Shown here: piece after piece, positions 36,617 through 46,630 of the stretch
How the letters are laid out: each line of letters starts with the position of its first letter
Position numbering within the stretch: position 1 is the stretch's first letter
DNA from: Methylococcaceae bacterium
Lineage (GTDB): Bacteria; Pseudomonadota; Gammaproteobacteria; Methylococcales; Methylomonadaceae
Assembly (NCBI GenBank): GCA_013140705.1
Contig: JABFSH010000001.1
Location: forward strand, 99,985 to 163,984
DNA: 64,000 nt
Direction of reading: 5' to 3'
Translations under genes and position numbers: made by a program
Notes under the pieces: generated by a model
Told to the model about the DNA's origin: nothing
Database searches by the model: none
The model's input: the letters and a program-made list of their open reading frames with translations, nothing else

Positions 36617-38113
36617 TCACGCTTTAGGCCGCATATGCGGAAACAGCAGGACATCGCGGATCGAAGGCGCATCGGCGAATAACATCACCAGCCGATCAAT
36701 ACCGATGCCCTCTCCTGCCGTCGGCGGCATGCCGTGTTCCAGCGCCACAATATAGTCCGCATCGAAATGCATGGCTTCGTCATCGCCGGCTTCTTTGTCT
36801 TCCACCTGTTTTTGGAAACGGGCGGCCTGATCTTCGGCATCATTAAGCTCTGTAAAGCCATTGGCAATTTCGCGGCCACCGACAAAAAACTCGAACCGAT
36901 CCGTCACATGGGGATCAAGATCATTGCGCCGGGCTAGAGGAGATACCTCAACCGGATAAGCGGTAATAAAGGTGGGATGCATCAAGCGGCTTTCAACCGT
37001 TTTTTCGAAAATCTCGATCTGTAGCTTGCCCAAGCCATAAGTGTCTTTCACCGGGATATGCAATTTTTTTGCAGTCTCAGCAGCAGCAATCCGATTATCA
37101 ATATCGCTGAGCGTTAACTCCGGATTGAAATGCAGAATCGATTCCACCACCGTCATTCGCGCAAACGGTTTGCCAAAATCGTAGTCTTCGCCTTGATACG
37201 TAATCACGGATTTCCCGAGTACTTCCAGGGCAATCCCACGCAGCAAAGCTTCGGTTAAGTCCATCAGCTCATGATATTCCGCATAAGCCTGATAAAACTC
37301 CAGCATCGTGAATTCAGGATTATGTCGAGTTGACAAGCCCTCGTTACGAAAATTACGGTTGATTTCAAATACCCGCTCAAAGCCGCCAACGACCAGACGC
37401 TTCAAATACAACTCGGGAGCTATGCGTAAATACAGTCCCATATCCAGCGCGTTATGATGGGTTTTAAACGGACGCGCCGTAGCGCCACCGGGAATAACCT
37501 GCATCATCGGCGTTTCAACTTCCAGAAACTGACGATCAATTAAAAATTGACGAATGTAGGCAATGACCTTGGTACGTATCAAAAAAGTATTACGCGAGCT
37601 CTCGCTCATAATCAAATCCAGATAGCGTTGCCGGTATTTGATTTCCTGATCGGCAAGCCCATGGAATTTTTCCGGCAGCGGCCGCAAGGCTTTGGTTAAC
37701 AAACGAATATCATCAACCTTGACGCTCAGTTCATTGGTTTGCGTTTTAAACAGCACACCCTCTGCACCGACAATGTCGCCGATATCCCACTTTTTGAACT
37801 GCTCGTTATAAAAACCTTCCGCCAAGGTATCACGCGTCACATACAGCTGTATTTTTCCGGACATATCCTGAATGTGGCAAAAACTGGCTTTGCCCATTAC
37901 GCGGCGCGTCATCATGCGACCGGCGATCTTGACCCGTACCGGTTGTTCTTCCAGTTCTTCCTTGGACTTTTCACCGTATTCGGCCAGCACTTCACCGGCA
38001 ATCACATTGCGGCGAAAATCGGTAGGAAAAGCAATGCCGTTTTCGCGTAACTCATTTAACTTGCTGCGGCGTTGTTTGATTTGTTCTTGTTCGTCTTGCT
38101 GAATTTCTGACAT
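36617..38113 (-). CDS. lysS: lysyl-tRNA synthetase (class II)
   Basis: Class II lysyl-tRNA synthetase of 498 residues. An N-terminal OB-fold anticodon domain ([20 protein letters not shown]) leads into the catalytic domain with class II motifs 2 ([22 protein letters not shown] region) and 3 ([13 protein letters not shown]). ATG at 38113 gives [11 protein letters not shown], as in E. coli LysS; the TTG at 38143 would add ten residues. It follows prfB on the same strand, the conserved prfB-lysS arrangement of many gammaproteobacteria, so the two are probably co-transcribed. Confidence 0.96.
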   Translation of the reverse strand: MSEIQQDEQEQIKQRRSKLNELRENGIAFPTDFRRNVIAGEVLAEYGEKSKEELEEQPVRVKIAGRMMTRRVMGKASFCHIQDMSGKIQLYVTRDTLAEGFYNEQFKKWDIGDIVGAEGVLFKTQTNELSVKVDDIRLLTKALRPLPEKFHGLADQEIKYRQRYLDLIMSESSRNTFLIRTKVIAYIRQFLIDRQFLEVETPMMQVIPGGATARPFKTHHNALDMGLYLRIAPELYLKRLVVGGFERVFEINRNFRNEGLSTRHNPEFTMLEFYQAYAEYHELMDLTEALLRGIALEVLGKSVITYQGEDYDFGKPFARMTVVESILHFNPELTLSDIDNRIAAAETAKKLHIPVKDTYGLGKLQIEIFEKTVESRLMHPTFITAYPVEVSPLARRNDLDPHVTDRFEFFVGGREIANGFTELNDAEDQAARFQKQVEDKEAGDDEAMHFDADYIVALEHGMPPTAGEGIGIDRLVMLFADAPSIRDVLLFPHMRPKA

Positions 38114-38201
38114 TATTTGTTTAAGCTCGTAGTGTGTTAACAACGACAGGGTTTGCTTGTAAATAGAGTCCCGGACGTTATCTGATGCTGCTATTAATAG
38201 T

Positions 38202-39300
38202 TTACAACCCGCTCTTCAAACTGGCTTCGATAAACTGATCCAGTTCGCCATCCAAAACCGCCTGTGTGTTGCCGGTTTCCACGCCGGTTCGCAAATCCTT
38301 GATGCGGGACTGATCCAGCACATAAGAGCGAATCTGGCTGCCCCAGCCGATGTCCGATTTGGAATCTTCCAGCGCTTGTTGGGTTTCGCTGCGTTTACGC
38401 ATTTCCAGCTCGTACAATTTGGCTTTCAACTGCTTCATGGCAGTGTCTTTGTTTTTATGCTGCGACCGATCGCTCTGGCATTGCACAACAGTATTGGTTG
38501 GATTGTGCGTAATGCGCACGGCGGATTCGGTCCGGTTAACGTGCTGACCACCTGCACCGCTGGCTCGATAGACGTCGATACGCAAATCCGCCGGGTTAAT
38601 TTCAATAGCGATATCATCGTCAATTTCCGGCGACACAAAGACCGATGCAAATGACGTATGCCGGCGATTACCGGAGTCGAATGGTGATTTTCTAACCAGA
38701 CGGTGTACGCCTGTTTCAGTGCGTAACCAACCAAAGGCATAGTCACCTTCAAACCGGATAGTGGCGCTTTTGATGCCGGCCACGTCGCCGTCAGATTCTT
38801 CAATCAGTTCGGTTTTAAAGCCTTTGCGCTCGCCCCAGCGTAAATACATGCGCTCAATCATGGACGCCCAATCCTGGGCCTCGGTGCCGCCGGAACCGGA
38901 TTGAATATCCAGAAAGGCGTTGTTGGCATCCATTTCACCGGCAAACATCCGCCTAAACTCAAGTCCTGCGACATTTTCCTCAAAATCAGCCAAATCATGG
39001 ACAACGGTATCGACGGTTTCTTCATCATCTTCATCAACCGCCATCGCCAATAACTCTTCGGCATCGCCCAAACCACGCTGCAAATTATTAATCGTGTTGA
39101 CAATGACCTCCAGTTGACCTCGCTCTTTGCCTAAGGCCTGCGCTTCTTCAGGCTTATCCCAGATTTTCGGATTTTCGAGTTCTCTTAAGACTTCTATCAG
39201 CCGTTCACTTTTGGTATCAAAGTCAAAGATACCTCCTAAGCGCATCGCTTCGGCTTTTTAAATCGGCTATTTTATTTTTAATGGGATTTATTTCTTGCAT
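38202..39300 (-). CDS. prfB: peptide chain release factor 2 with programmed +1 frameshift
   Basis: Release factor 2, which ends translation at UGA and UAA. Translation starts at ATG 39300 ([15 protein letters not shown]) and meets an in-frame TGA at 39225-39223 as codon 26. A +1 shift on CTT continues into DFDTKSERL to give 365 residues, equal to E. coli RF2. The long second frame carries the tripeptide SPF in VRKSPFDSG, which reads the stop codon, and GGQ in [12 protein letters not shown], which triggers hydrolysis. Read without the shift, the gene would look truncated at its 5' end. Autoregulation by RF2 level is established for this arrangement. Confidence 0.96.
39223..39237 (-). promoter_or_regulatory. 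prfB programmed frameshift site
   Basis: On the minus strand an internal AGGAGG (39237-39232) stands three bases before CTT TGA C (39228-39222). This reproduces the known RF2 autoregulation signal: a Shine-Dalgarno-like stimulator, a slippery CUU and a poorly decoded UGA. Confidence 0.95.
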
Positions 39301-39399
39301 GAGGTGTTCATATCCAATCACAATCGATCCCCAGAGTGGGTCGACAATTTAAAAACAGTTGATTATAAACGATAAGCCTGTTGGATTCACACTGAATCC

Positions 39400-41613
39400 C
39401 TAATCGAAAGAATCTTGCAGCCTTGTCATCCACGGTAGTTTGGTAAACGGATCAACATTAAAAGCCAAGGCTTCGGGTTTGTGCAACAAGCCCGCCAAGC
39501 CCGAGGCATTCGGGTTTAACTGCCTTTTTTCCAGAAAATCCACCAGCCTTCGAATGTTATAAACCAGTAAAACCCGATGTCCCTGATTATTGGGGTAAAC
39601 CAGATAGGCCACATTATTTTCATCAAAAGCTGGATTTTTATGGATTAAATCCGTAAGAGCAGACTCTTGGCCGCATGCCAGCTTATTTAACAAGGAATCT
39701 TCACGGTTTCTGATCAGTGTTTTCAGATGTTCACCCAGGGTTGCTGATTTTTGCTGTTGTTGCAACGAACGGACATCCTGATCGGAAAAATCATAACTCT
39801 CGGCAACCAGGTAATTCGTACCGCGTTCGCCATCATTGGCAAACAGGGAAAGCTTATCCAGCGATAGATGCTCAAGCGCTTGTAAAAATGACCGTGGCGC
39901 ACGAATATGTTTATCAATGGTTACAACCCAGGGTAATGCTCGCCGCTTTTTTTCGAAACGATTTTTTACGCTGTCGATAACTCCGATTCGTGGCAATTCA
40001 CCTTCGCGGCCCGCCGGTTTTACTAAAAAGGCGTCCACGGCGATGATCTGGGTTTGAAAGCCCGCCGTTTTAAAGCCTTCCACAATCGTGGCATAACGTG
40101 GATAGTAAGGAATGCCGGTACCGTCATACAGAATATTAATACGATTTTTTTGCGCATGATCGGCGACCGAATCACGCAATCGGTTGGCAAAAGGTTCGAT
40201 GTAAACATAGTCGTCACTGTGGTGTCCGGCTGCGATAAGCACTTGGTAAAGGTCACTTTTTTTGCGAAACTCGTCGAGTGATGCGACTACGAAATTTTCA
40301 CCGCAATAGGCTCTTGCAATATCCTCAACGGCTGATTTCCCTGCCCCGGCACCGCCCATGGACATAAATAACCGGGGCTTGTCATCGGCTGTCTTGCCTT
40401 CAAAAAGCATCCGCTGGGCCGCATCCAGTTTTTTCATGACTTTGCCGAGGCGTTCATAGGCAATTTCCACGGTTCGAATCAACCGCGCATCACCGCGGGC
40501 AATCGTCAGTAATTTCTGTTTCAGCGTTTCGTTGTTTGCCAACTGCAAAATCGCCCCCCTGTCTCCTTCGCATCGTTTAATAAGTTCAAGCAATTCGGTA
40601 TGACTCGGCGAGCGAAGACCAGTCAACAGGTTGATATCCAGACAAAACAGCGGTGCTGATCCATCCTTGCCGATAGAAATGCCATCAATGTCATAATCAC
40701 CGAAGGAGCGCAAATGTTCTGTGCCGGACAGATAGCCGATCATATTTTCTGCAGCGCAGAGCGGATAATCCGCCAAATGCCTGCCGGCAATGAAGAGATC
40801 CTTTTGAATATTGGCTAACGGCACCAGGCCGCCATTCACCGAAACCAGACATTCAACACCATCCTGGGTTTTATGCGACAAGAACGGAATGCCGGAGACA
40901 AATTTTTTGTTTTCCGGCCACCGGCCGTAACCATTGGCGGTATTCTGCAAGCTATGACTCCGACCTGGATCCATCGCATGTTGAAAGGCAACGGTAATCT
41001 CGGCACAGCTGCTGTCGGGATCATGAAGTGTAATGGCATCCTGCGCATCGATGCGTCGAAAATCGATGCCCTGTTCATAAACACTTTTAATGGCCGGTAA
41101 TTTGCCGAGCACTGTCATAAAAAAATCCAGCGTCAAGCGATTACCATAGCCGAAAGGCCGGACGCTGCGCATCTGAAGATAAAAACCGGCTAATCTTTCG
41201 GCAATATTACCGGTTTTAATGGCAAAGCCGTTATTATCAAAAATCGCGCTGTTCTGATTGTCATCACCGTCGAGAACCAGGTGTTCCAGCGTTTCCCGGA
41301 ATTCTTTTCTTATGGCGGCATCCGTCATCGAACCAGGGCGATGTGTCACAGTGATCTGCTCTTTCCAGTCACAAAATATTTCCCGGTGAATACGAGAAAA
41401 CAGTTCGGTCAAATAAGACACTCTTTTTGTTTGATCCTGAGAGACTGTGCTTTCAGCTTCTTGTTGCAGGGCCGATATAAAGGCCGCTCCCCGGGCAATC
41501 GCCAGGGTTGTGCGCAACTTTTTTAATCGTCGGTAAGAGGGCAAATGATCTCGAAAATAATGTTCAAGGCTACAAGCCGGAGCCGAAAGTTGGTTATTCA
41601 TTTTATTATCCAT
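39400..41613 (-). CDS. large protein with Fic-like segment and zeta-toxin kinase domain
   Basis: Protein of 737 residues, not recognised as a named family. The N-terminal third carries VRPFGYGNRLTLDFFM (151-166), which resembles the Fic active-site loop HPFxxGNGRxxR but has Arg152 where the catalytic histidine should be and lacks the second glycine of GNGR. A zeta-toxin-like P-loop kinase domain begins near residue 414 with FMSMGGAGAGKS (Walker A about 420-427), then SLDEFRKK with Asp447 as a likely catalytic residue, and ILYDGTG. The C-terminal 130 residues are of unknown fold. Zeta toxins phosphorylate UDP-N-acetylglucosamine. No small antitoxin gene is next to it. A toxin, an effector and a domesticated kinase are all possible. 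Confidence 0.7.
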   Translation of the reverse strand: MDNKMNNQLSAPACSLEHYFRDHLPSYRRLKKLRTTLAIARGAAFISALQQEAESTVSQDQTKRVSYLTELFSRIHREIFCDWKEQITVTHRPGSMTDAAIRKEFRETLEHLVLDGDDNQNSAIFDNNGFAIKTGNIAERLAGFYLQMRSVRPFGYGNRLTLDFFMTVLGKLPAIKSVYEQGIDFRRIDAQDAITLHDPDSSCAEITVAFQHAMDPGRSHSLQNTANGYGRWPENKKFVSGIPFLSHKTQDGVECLVSVNGGLVPLANIQKDLFIAGRHLADYPLCAAENMIGYLSGTEHLRSFGDYDIDGISIGKDGSAPLFCLDINLLTGLRSPSHTELLELIKRCEGDRGAILQLANNETLKQKLLTIARGDARLIRTVEIAYERLGKVMKKLDAAQRMLFEGKTADDKPRLFMSMGGAGAGKSAVEDIARAYCGENFVVASLDEFRKKSDLYQVLIAAGHHSDDYVYIEPFANRLRDSVADHAQKNRINILYDGTGIPYYPRYATIVEGFKTAGFQTQIIAVDAFLVKPAGREGELPRIGVIDSVKNRFEKKRRALPWVVTIDKHIRAPRSFLQALEHLSLDKLSLFANDGERGTNYLVAESYDFSDQDVRSLQQQQKSATLGEHLKTLIRNREDSLLNKLACGQESALTDLIHKNPAFDENNVAYLVYPNNQGHRVLLVYNIRRLVDFLEKRQLNPNASGLAGLLHKPEALAFNVDPFTKLPWMTRLQDSFD

Positions 41614-41843
41614 AACGCTGACGCAGCATTTTTGTTTTAACCAATCAAGTTCATAAGCATTTTATATTCGGCACTTGTCTCATGTATATGAGATTTTTCC
41701 ATCATTAAAATCAAATCCCGATTCATCAAAAAACTAACGTTTAACAAATCCGTAATCACTGAAAATGCCTTGCAAAATCCATTCCCAAAGGTTACAGTTT
41801 TTGCGAAACGAAAGGGCTTCGATAGCTTGATACGACCTTAAGG

Positions 41844-42833
41844 ATGACAATGACATTTATTGGTGCAAGACATCATTCCAACTTTGAACTGACGCAGGAA
41901 GAAATGTTATCCATCAGCCAGGAAATCAGCCTTAAATTCACGCCCAATGTCGCCTTCCTGATAGATTCTGACGACTTGGCCGTCGAGACAACCCCTTATT
42001 TTACTGATTTGCAGGCCGGGCAAGACTTCGTAGCCAGCGATCTGTGCTCAGATCATGCCATCGACTACCGCTTTTCAGCCAGGGAATTATATGCGATCAG
42101 TGAGGAAATCAGCCGCGATTTCGCCCCAAAAACCTCCATTCATGAACCGGAAATTTTTTTGTTACCCGTAGACCCTTACCATCTTTATGCCTACTGGGCA
42201 ATCGACGAAAACACCACACCCCCCCTCGTCAATAACGGAGTTCAGTCGGGTCTTACCCTACGAGTTTATTGGCGCCCGGATGCCAATCCCGACATTAAAA
42301 GTTCAAATGTCTGGTTTGATGTAAGCGCAGAAACCTTCGAGTCCCGATTAAATGTCCGTTTACCGCTCGACGATACGGCATATTCTGCCAGTTTAGGGAA
42401 ACTGAACCCGGACCATAGTTTTGACGCTCTGGTCGATTCCAATATTATTCATCTGCCGCCAGCACCTGAGAGGATCAGAATGACTACCCTTCAGCCCCCG
42501 GTAACGCGTTCACAAAATGACATCCATTCACAGCCAACCGAAACTCCCTTAACGCAAACACTTGATGCGCCACGCGATGTTTCTGTTGAAAGCCCGTTGT
42601 TCGAAGGCGTTTTCTACGAAAAACAACCTTATTGCGAGTACTTTCCGGAGCATAGCTGGTTTGTAAAACTACATTTCAATGATTCCTCAAGTCGAGGTAG
42701 TCATTCCGAAATAGACACTCAATTACTTAGTATTTTCAATGAAAAAGGCATCATCGTCGAACTGATGCTTAATCCTGACTTTGTTGAACCATCCCATTAC
42801 CAAAGTAAAAGTGCATCAGGCCGGGGAATCTAA
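41844..42833 (+). CDS. DUF4912 domain protein
   Basis: Protein of 329 residues with a DUF4912 domain at about residues 95-170, seen as EIFLLPVDPYHLYAYWAIDEN and LRVYWRPD. Two similar segments near the start (LTQEEMLSISQEISLKFTPN and FSARELYAISEEISRDFAP) form an internal repeat of about 20 residues. The C-terminal third contains a proline/glutamine-rich linker and a second conserved patch (ESPLFEGVFYEKQPYCEYFPEHSWF). DUF4912 proteins often accompany GH57 glucan enzymes, as here, where the next gene begins 8 bases downstream. The role is probably carbohydrate-related binding. An AAGGA ribosome site is well placed. Confidence 0.8.
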   Translation: MTMTFIGARHHSNFELTQEEMLSISQEISLKFTPNVAFLIDSDDLAVETTPYFTDLQAGQDFVASDLCSDHAIDYRFSARELYAISEEISRDFAPKTSIHEPEIFLLPVDPYHLYAYWAIDENTTPPLVNNGVQSGLTLRVYWRPDANPDIKSSNVWFDVSAETFESRLNVRLPLDDTAYSASLGKLNPDHSFDALVDSNIIHLPPAPERIRMTTLQPPVTRSQNDIHSQPTETPLTQTLDAPRDVSVESPLFEGVFYEKQPYCEYFPEHSWFVKLHFNDSSSRGSHSEIDTQLLSIFNEKGIIVELMLNPDFVEPSHYQSKSASGRGI

Positions 42834-42840
42834 AGACTGC

Positions 42841-44442
42841 ATGGCTAAGGGCTACCTCAGTATTGTTCTACATGCACACTTACCTTACGTAAGACACCCC
42901 GAGCATCCCAGTTTTTTTGAAGAAAACTGGCTGTTCGAAGCCATGACCGAATGCTACATTCCCTTGATCGGGGTCCTTGATCGGCTTCAAGAAGATAACA
43001 TAGACTATCGTTTGACCTTGTCGTTATCGCCGCCGCTGATTACGATGCTGCGCGATGAACTCTTGCAAAGTCGATATCTGAAACATCTCAACGGGCTGAT
43101 CGAACTGGCTGAAAAGGAAATTGTCAGAACTCGCCGCGCACCGAATTACCATGGCCTGGCGCGACTGTATCGACGCTTTTTCTTAAAAACACGGGATACC
43201 TACCAAAACCGCTATCAGGGCGATTTATTGACAGCGTTTATCAAGCATCAAGCCAGCGGTAAACTCGAACTGATCACCAGTGCGGCCACCCACGGCTTCC
43301 TGCCGTTGCTCAGTATCAGCGAAACTGCCGTGCGTAATCAGATCACTATCGGCGTTGACACCTTTCAATCCAACCTGGGATTTGCGCCCAAGGGTCTATG
43401 GTTGCCGGAATGCGGTTTTTACCCCGGTCTCGAAGCTGTCCTTAAAGAAGCCGGCATTCAATATTTTTTTGTCGATACACACAGTATTTTGAACGCCAGC
43501 CAGCCGCCCCAAAATGGCGTCTATGCACCGTTGGATTGCGGCAATGGCGTTGCGGCTTTTGCCCGGGACCCTGAATCATCGCAACAGGTCTGGAGTTCCA
43601 AACAAGGTTATCCTGGCGATTTCGATTACCGCGAGTATTACCGCGATATCGGTTTCGACCTGGATATCGACTATATTGCACCTTATATCCTGGAAGGCTC
43701 GATCCGGACCCAAACCGGCATCAAATACCATCGAGTCACCGGCGACAACCTGCCCAAAGAAATTTATAATCCGAAAACCGCACGGGCAAAAGCAGAGCTG
43801 CACGCACAGGATTTTATAGGCAAACGCCAGAAACAAATCGATGCACTCGGAATCAGCATGGATAGACCGCCAATGATCGTCGCACCCTACGATGCCGAGC
43901 TTTTTGGTCACTGGTGGTTTGAAGGGCCGCACTGGCTCGAATGCGTCCTGAGACTGGCCAGTCAAAACAATAACGGCCTGCAAACTCTCAGTTGCAGTGA
44001 CTATCTGAATCATCAGGCAGCACTGCAAATCGCCACCCCATCAGCTTCAACCTGGGGCGATCAAGGCTACTCCAGTTACTGGATCAACGAAACCAATGAC
44101 TGGATTTACCCGTTTTTGCACAAAGCCGGTGCACAATTGGAAAACTTCATTGCGGAACTGGATGGAATAGTTGTCGATTCCTTACAGGAAAGAGCCTTGA
44201 ACCAGGCTGTCCGTTCACTGCTGCTCGCGCAGGCTTCTGATTGGCCCTTTATCATGAAATCGGGCACAACGATTGAATACGCTCGTAAACGCATCACCGA
44301 TCACCTGGCCCGATTTAACTATCTATACGACAGCGTCCTGAAGGGTAAAATCGACGAACGCTATCTCAGCGCATTGGAAATCATGGATAATATTTTTCCA
44401 GATCTCAATTTTCGTGATTATAGCGCGATCAAAAAAATATGA
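42841..44442 (+). CDS. GH57 glycoside hydrolase, probable 1,4-alpha-glucan branching enzyme
   Basis: Family GH57 enzyme of 533 residues with a DUF1957-type C-terminal region. It begins LSIVLHAHLPYVRHPEHPSFFEENWLFEA, typical of GH57 glucan branching enzymes. The nucleophile region is GLWLPECGFYPGLE (Glu in WLPE) and the acid/base region is IVAPYDAELFGHWWFEGP. The C-terminal WINETNDWIYPFLHKA also fits. The ATG at 42841 was chosen because the conserved domain starts there; a TTG at 42781 would overlap the upstream gene by 53 bases. The enzyme would branch glycogen in the cytoplasm. Methanotrophs are known to store glycogen. Confidence 0.88.
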   Translation: MAKGYLSIVLHAHLPYVRHPEHPSFFEENWLFEAMTECYIPLIGVLDRLQEDNIDYRLTLSLSPPLITMLRDELLQSRYLKHLNGLIELAEKEIVRTRRAPNYHGLARLYRRFFLKTRDTYQNRYQGDLLTAFIKHQASGKLELITSAATHGFLPLLSISETAVRNQITIGVDTFQSNLGFAPKGLWLPECGFYPGLEAVLKEAGIQYFFVDTHSILNASQPPQNGVYAPLDCGNGVAAFARDPESSQQVWSSKQGYPGDFDYREYYRDIGFDLDIDYIAPYILEGSIRTQTGIKYHRVTGDNLPKEIYNPKTARAKAELHAQDFIGKRQKQIDALGISMDRPPMIVAPYDAELFGHWWFEGPHWLECVLRLASQNNNGLQTLSCSDYLNHQAALQIATPSASTWGDQGYSSYWINETNDWIYPFLHKAGAQLENFIAELDGIVVDSLQERALNQAVRSLLLAQASDWPFIMKSGTTIEYARKRITDHLARFNYLYDSVLKGKIDERYLSALEIMDNIFPDLNFRDYSAIKKI

Positions 44443-44853
44443 TTACTTACAAGCTTAAGCCGAAAATAAACCGGTGATGAGCCCTTGAATTCCCTAGGAC
44501 GTCACCCCGATATGGATTGCCGGGGTCAAGGCTACACGGAGGTATACTCGACGATTTCTGTTACATGACGAATCACCTCCTTGCGCTCTGGTTACCGGCA
44601 TTCCATGCCGGTAAAACGGTTACTTGAAGACGTGCAATTTTGGCTGAGAATTGTGCATAATCAGGAAAAAGTAAAAGTTCACGTTTTCTGAGTGTATTTC
44701 ACCACAGACGCTCAACCTTGATCTCCTTACACTTGAGCCGTCTGAAAAGTTTCTTGTTTCACTTGGTGAGAATCAAGAAACGATTCCGACATTAATATTT
44801 ACTACCCTGAATATCGGTAGTAACCGTTAACCATGTGCTTAAGAGGAACTACA
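44443..44853. other. intergenic region with palindrome
   Basis: About 410 bases upstream of the exported protein gene. It contains the palindrome at 44592-44614 and a well-placed GAGGA (44844-44848) for the next gene. No further ORF was seen. Confidence 0.4.
44592..44614. repeat. short palindrome, possible REP-like element or terminator
   Basis: A perfect 10-bp stem TTACCGGCAT / ATGCCGGTAA with the 3-nt loop TCC. It is 150 bases after the GH57 stop. No T-run follows, so an extragenic palindrome is as likely as a terminator. Only one copy was noticed in the window. Confidence 0.5.
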
Positions 44854-45468
44854 ATGACTATCAATTTTTTACACTCAAGAAAATCTAAACTGTTGGTCTT
44901 AGCGCTGCCAATTTGTGCCACTTTGATGTCCGGAACGGCATTGGCTGTCGATGCCGTGGGAGGCAGCGCCAGTAATATCAATGTAACCGTGCCAAGTGCC
45001 GCTGTTTGGACAGTTCTGACTTCCGTTAACTTCGCAAATCCGACTCAACGGTTTTGTACTGCGACTGGCAGCGCTGACGCGTTCCGTCCTTCCACTGTCA
45101 ACGGACAATACCAGTACCGATTCACTGTTAGCAATTCGCCTAATCCTCCGATTGATCAGGGACAAGAACGTATACTGGAATTTTGGAATCAAGCTGGCAT
45201 TTGGGATAACAGTATCAAGGAAATTACCACTACAGGTGGATGGATGTCTAACGTGATGGCTAATCCGGGTTACTTCACAGTTGCAGCAAATCCTATTCTT
45301 TTTGGCAGTCGCACTCTATATTTCCTAGCCAGAAAGGTAGCCGTTGCGGCACCCAATCTTGTGGTAGCGGACGCCTCGATGACAGTCACCTGTACGGATA
45401 ATAAGCTGGCTCCGCCACTTATTATTCCTATTCCTCTTCCACCGGTACTGACCCTACCCGTCCCATAA
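44854..45468 (+). CDS. exported protein of unknown function
   Basis: Protein of 204 residues, not recognised. A signal peptide is clear (KSKLLVLALPICATLMSGTALA, cleaved near AVDA). The mature part is poor in charge, rich in Asn, Pro and Val, and has a pair of cysteines (RFCTATG and VTCTDN) that could form a disulfide across the domain. The tail is proline/leucine-rich (PIPLPPVLTLPVP). ATG at 44854 was chosen because AGAGGA precedes it; an earlier ATG at 44833 has no such site. A 10-bp hairpin directly after the stop and a second exported protein 74 bases downstream suggest a two-gene unit with attenuated read-through. Confidence 0.65.
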   Translation: MTINFLHSRKSKLLVLALPICATLMSGTALAVDAVGGSASNINVTVPSAAVWTVLTSVNFANPTQRFCTATGSADAFRPSTVNGQYQYRFTVSNSPNPPIDQGQERILEFWNQAGIWDNSIKEITTTGGWMSNVMANPGYFTVAANPILFGSRTLYFLARKVAVAAPNLVVADASMTVTCTDNKLAPPLIIPIPLPPVLTLPVP

Positions 45469-45478
45469 TAGGAATCCT

Positions 45479-45511
45479 GCCGTCTCTCGTGCCCAAAAGC
45501 TGAGAGACGGC
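45479..45511 (+). terminator. hairpin between two exported-protein genes
   Basis: A perfect 10-bp stem GCCGTCTCTC (45479-45488) / GAGAGACGGC (45502-45511) with a 13-nt loop starts 10 bases after a stop codon. It is GC-rich but followed only by TACTTCTGT. A terminator, or a partial one that lowers expression of the next gene, is likely. Confidence 0.65.
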
Positions 45512-45541
45512 TACTTCTGTCGATACTTTCGCAGGTGGCCT

Positions 45542-46447
45542 ATGACTAGTTTTTCCAAATATGTATGCTGGCCGTTGATTCTGATTGTGCAAGGAATTAT
45601 CTCTTGTCCACCGAATAAGGCTGTCGCAGACGATCAACCACCCGCCAAACAAGATCCCACTCAAAAATTTGAGCTTCACCTGGAAGGCGAACGCCTAAGT
45701 GCCTTCTTTAGAAATGTACCGTTGCGCGATGTTGCCAAGGCGTTAGAATCAAAAACTCATGCACACATCCGGATGAATGACCCGGAAATCGCCAATGAAT
45801 CGGTTTCAGCAAGTGTTCACTCCAGCACACTGAAAGAGGCTATGAAGATTATTCTGAATGGATTCTCTTACGCACTTGGCCCATCCGGGCATGGATTCAC
45901 CGTTGTTATATTATCAACACCACCGCAAAGGTTTCGTGGAATCGGTACCACTGAATTAACGTGTCCGGATAATCCTGCCAACATGCTACAGGCGAATCCA
46001 GAAAGCCCACAAAGACCTGACGAGACCCGTAATCTTATGCCTGACACAGAAGAATGTAACGATATGATCACTAAAAATATCGTTAGTCTTGATTCAGAAT
46101 CTTCCGAGGATGAAAATCAAAAACAAGATGTTTTGTTACAACAAGCCCTGGATGTGTTGAATTCTCCCCAGACACACCTCTATGCCAATGCCATTGAGCA
46201 ACTGGGCATGCTCAAGGACGAACTGGCAAACGCAACACTGATAAAATTCGCCCAGCAGACCCGAGAAGGCCCGGAACGCTATTTGGCCACGGAGGCTCTA
46301 ACCAGAATCGCTGTCCAGAGTCAGTTTAAGGATGCTAACGTAATGATGGTCTTAGAGCAGTTAGCCGTGGATCAAAATGAAGACGTCCGCCGTTCGGCAG
46401 GTCTGGTTATTGAACAAATGCATCAGGAAGAGTTAGCCAGTAAATAA
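45542..46447 (+). CDS. exported protein with STN-like and HEAT-like domains
   Basis: Protein of 301 residues, not assigned to a named family. After a signal peptide (ending near AVADD) comes a segment of about 80 residues (LSAFFRNVPLRDVAKALES to LKEAMKIILNGFSYAL) that reads as a secretin/TonB short N-terminal (STN) domain, usual in secretin and TonB receptor N-termini. A linker with two cysteines and acidic runs follows. The C-terminal 100 residues contain HEAT-like helical repeats (LDVLNSPQTHLYANAIEQLG, RYLATEALTRIAVQSQFKD, DVRRSAGLVIEQM). It could be a periplasmic accessory to a secretion or uptake system. No secretin gene is nearby. Confidence 0.65.
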   Translation: MTSFSKYVCWPLILIVQGIISCPPNKAVADDQPPAKQDPTQKFELHLEGERLSAFFRNVPLRDVAKALESKTHAHIRMNDPEIANESVSASVHSSTLKEAMKIILNGFSYALGPSGHGFTVVILSTPPQRFRGIGTTELTCPDNPANMLQANPESPQRPDETRNLMPDTEECNDMITKNIVSLDSESSEDENQKQDVLLQQALDVLNSPQTHLYANAIEQLGMLKDELANATLIKFAQQTREGPERYLATEALTRIAVQSQFKDANVMMVLEQLAVDQNEDVRRSAGLVIEQMHQEELASK

Positions 46448-46630
46448 TCAGTCTGTGTGGGCTAATAAAAAAATCAATTCGTCTGATTCCCGTCATACCA
46501 ATTTGGTCATCGCAGGAAAGGCCATCCTGCAGGTCATCCTCTTGTTACGTTAATCAGCGGTGTTGTCATGGCAGCTGCCCTCACAATAAAGCAATGCTGA
46601 GTGCTAGTTTACTCCCTTTTCTGATCTGGA

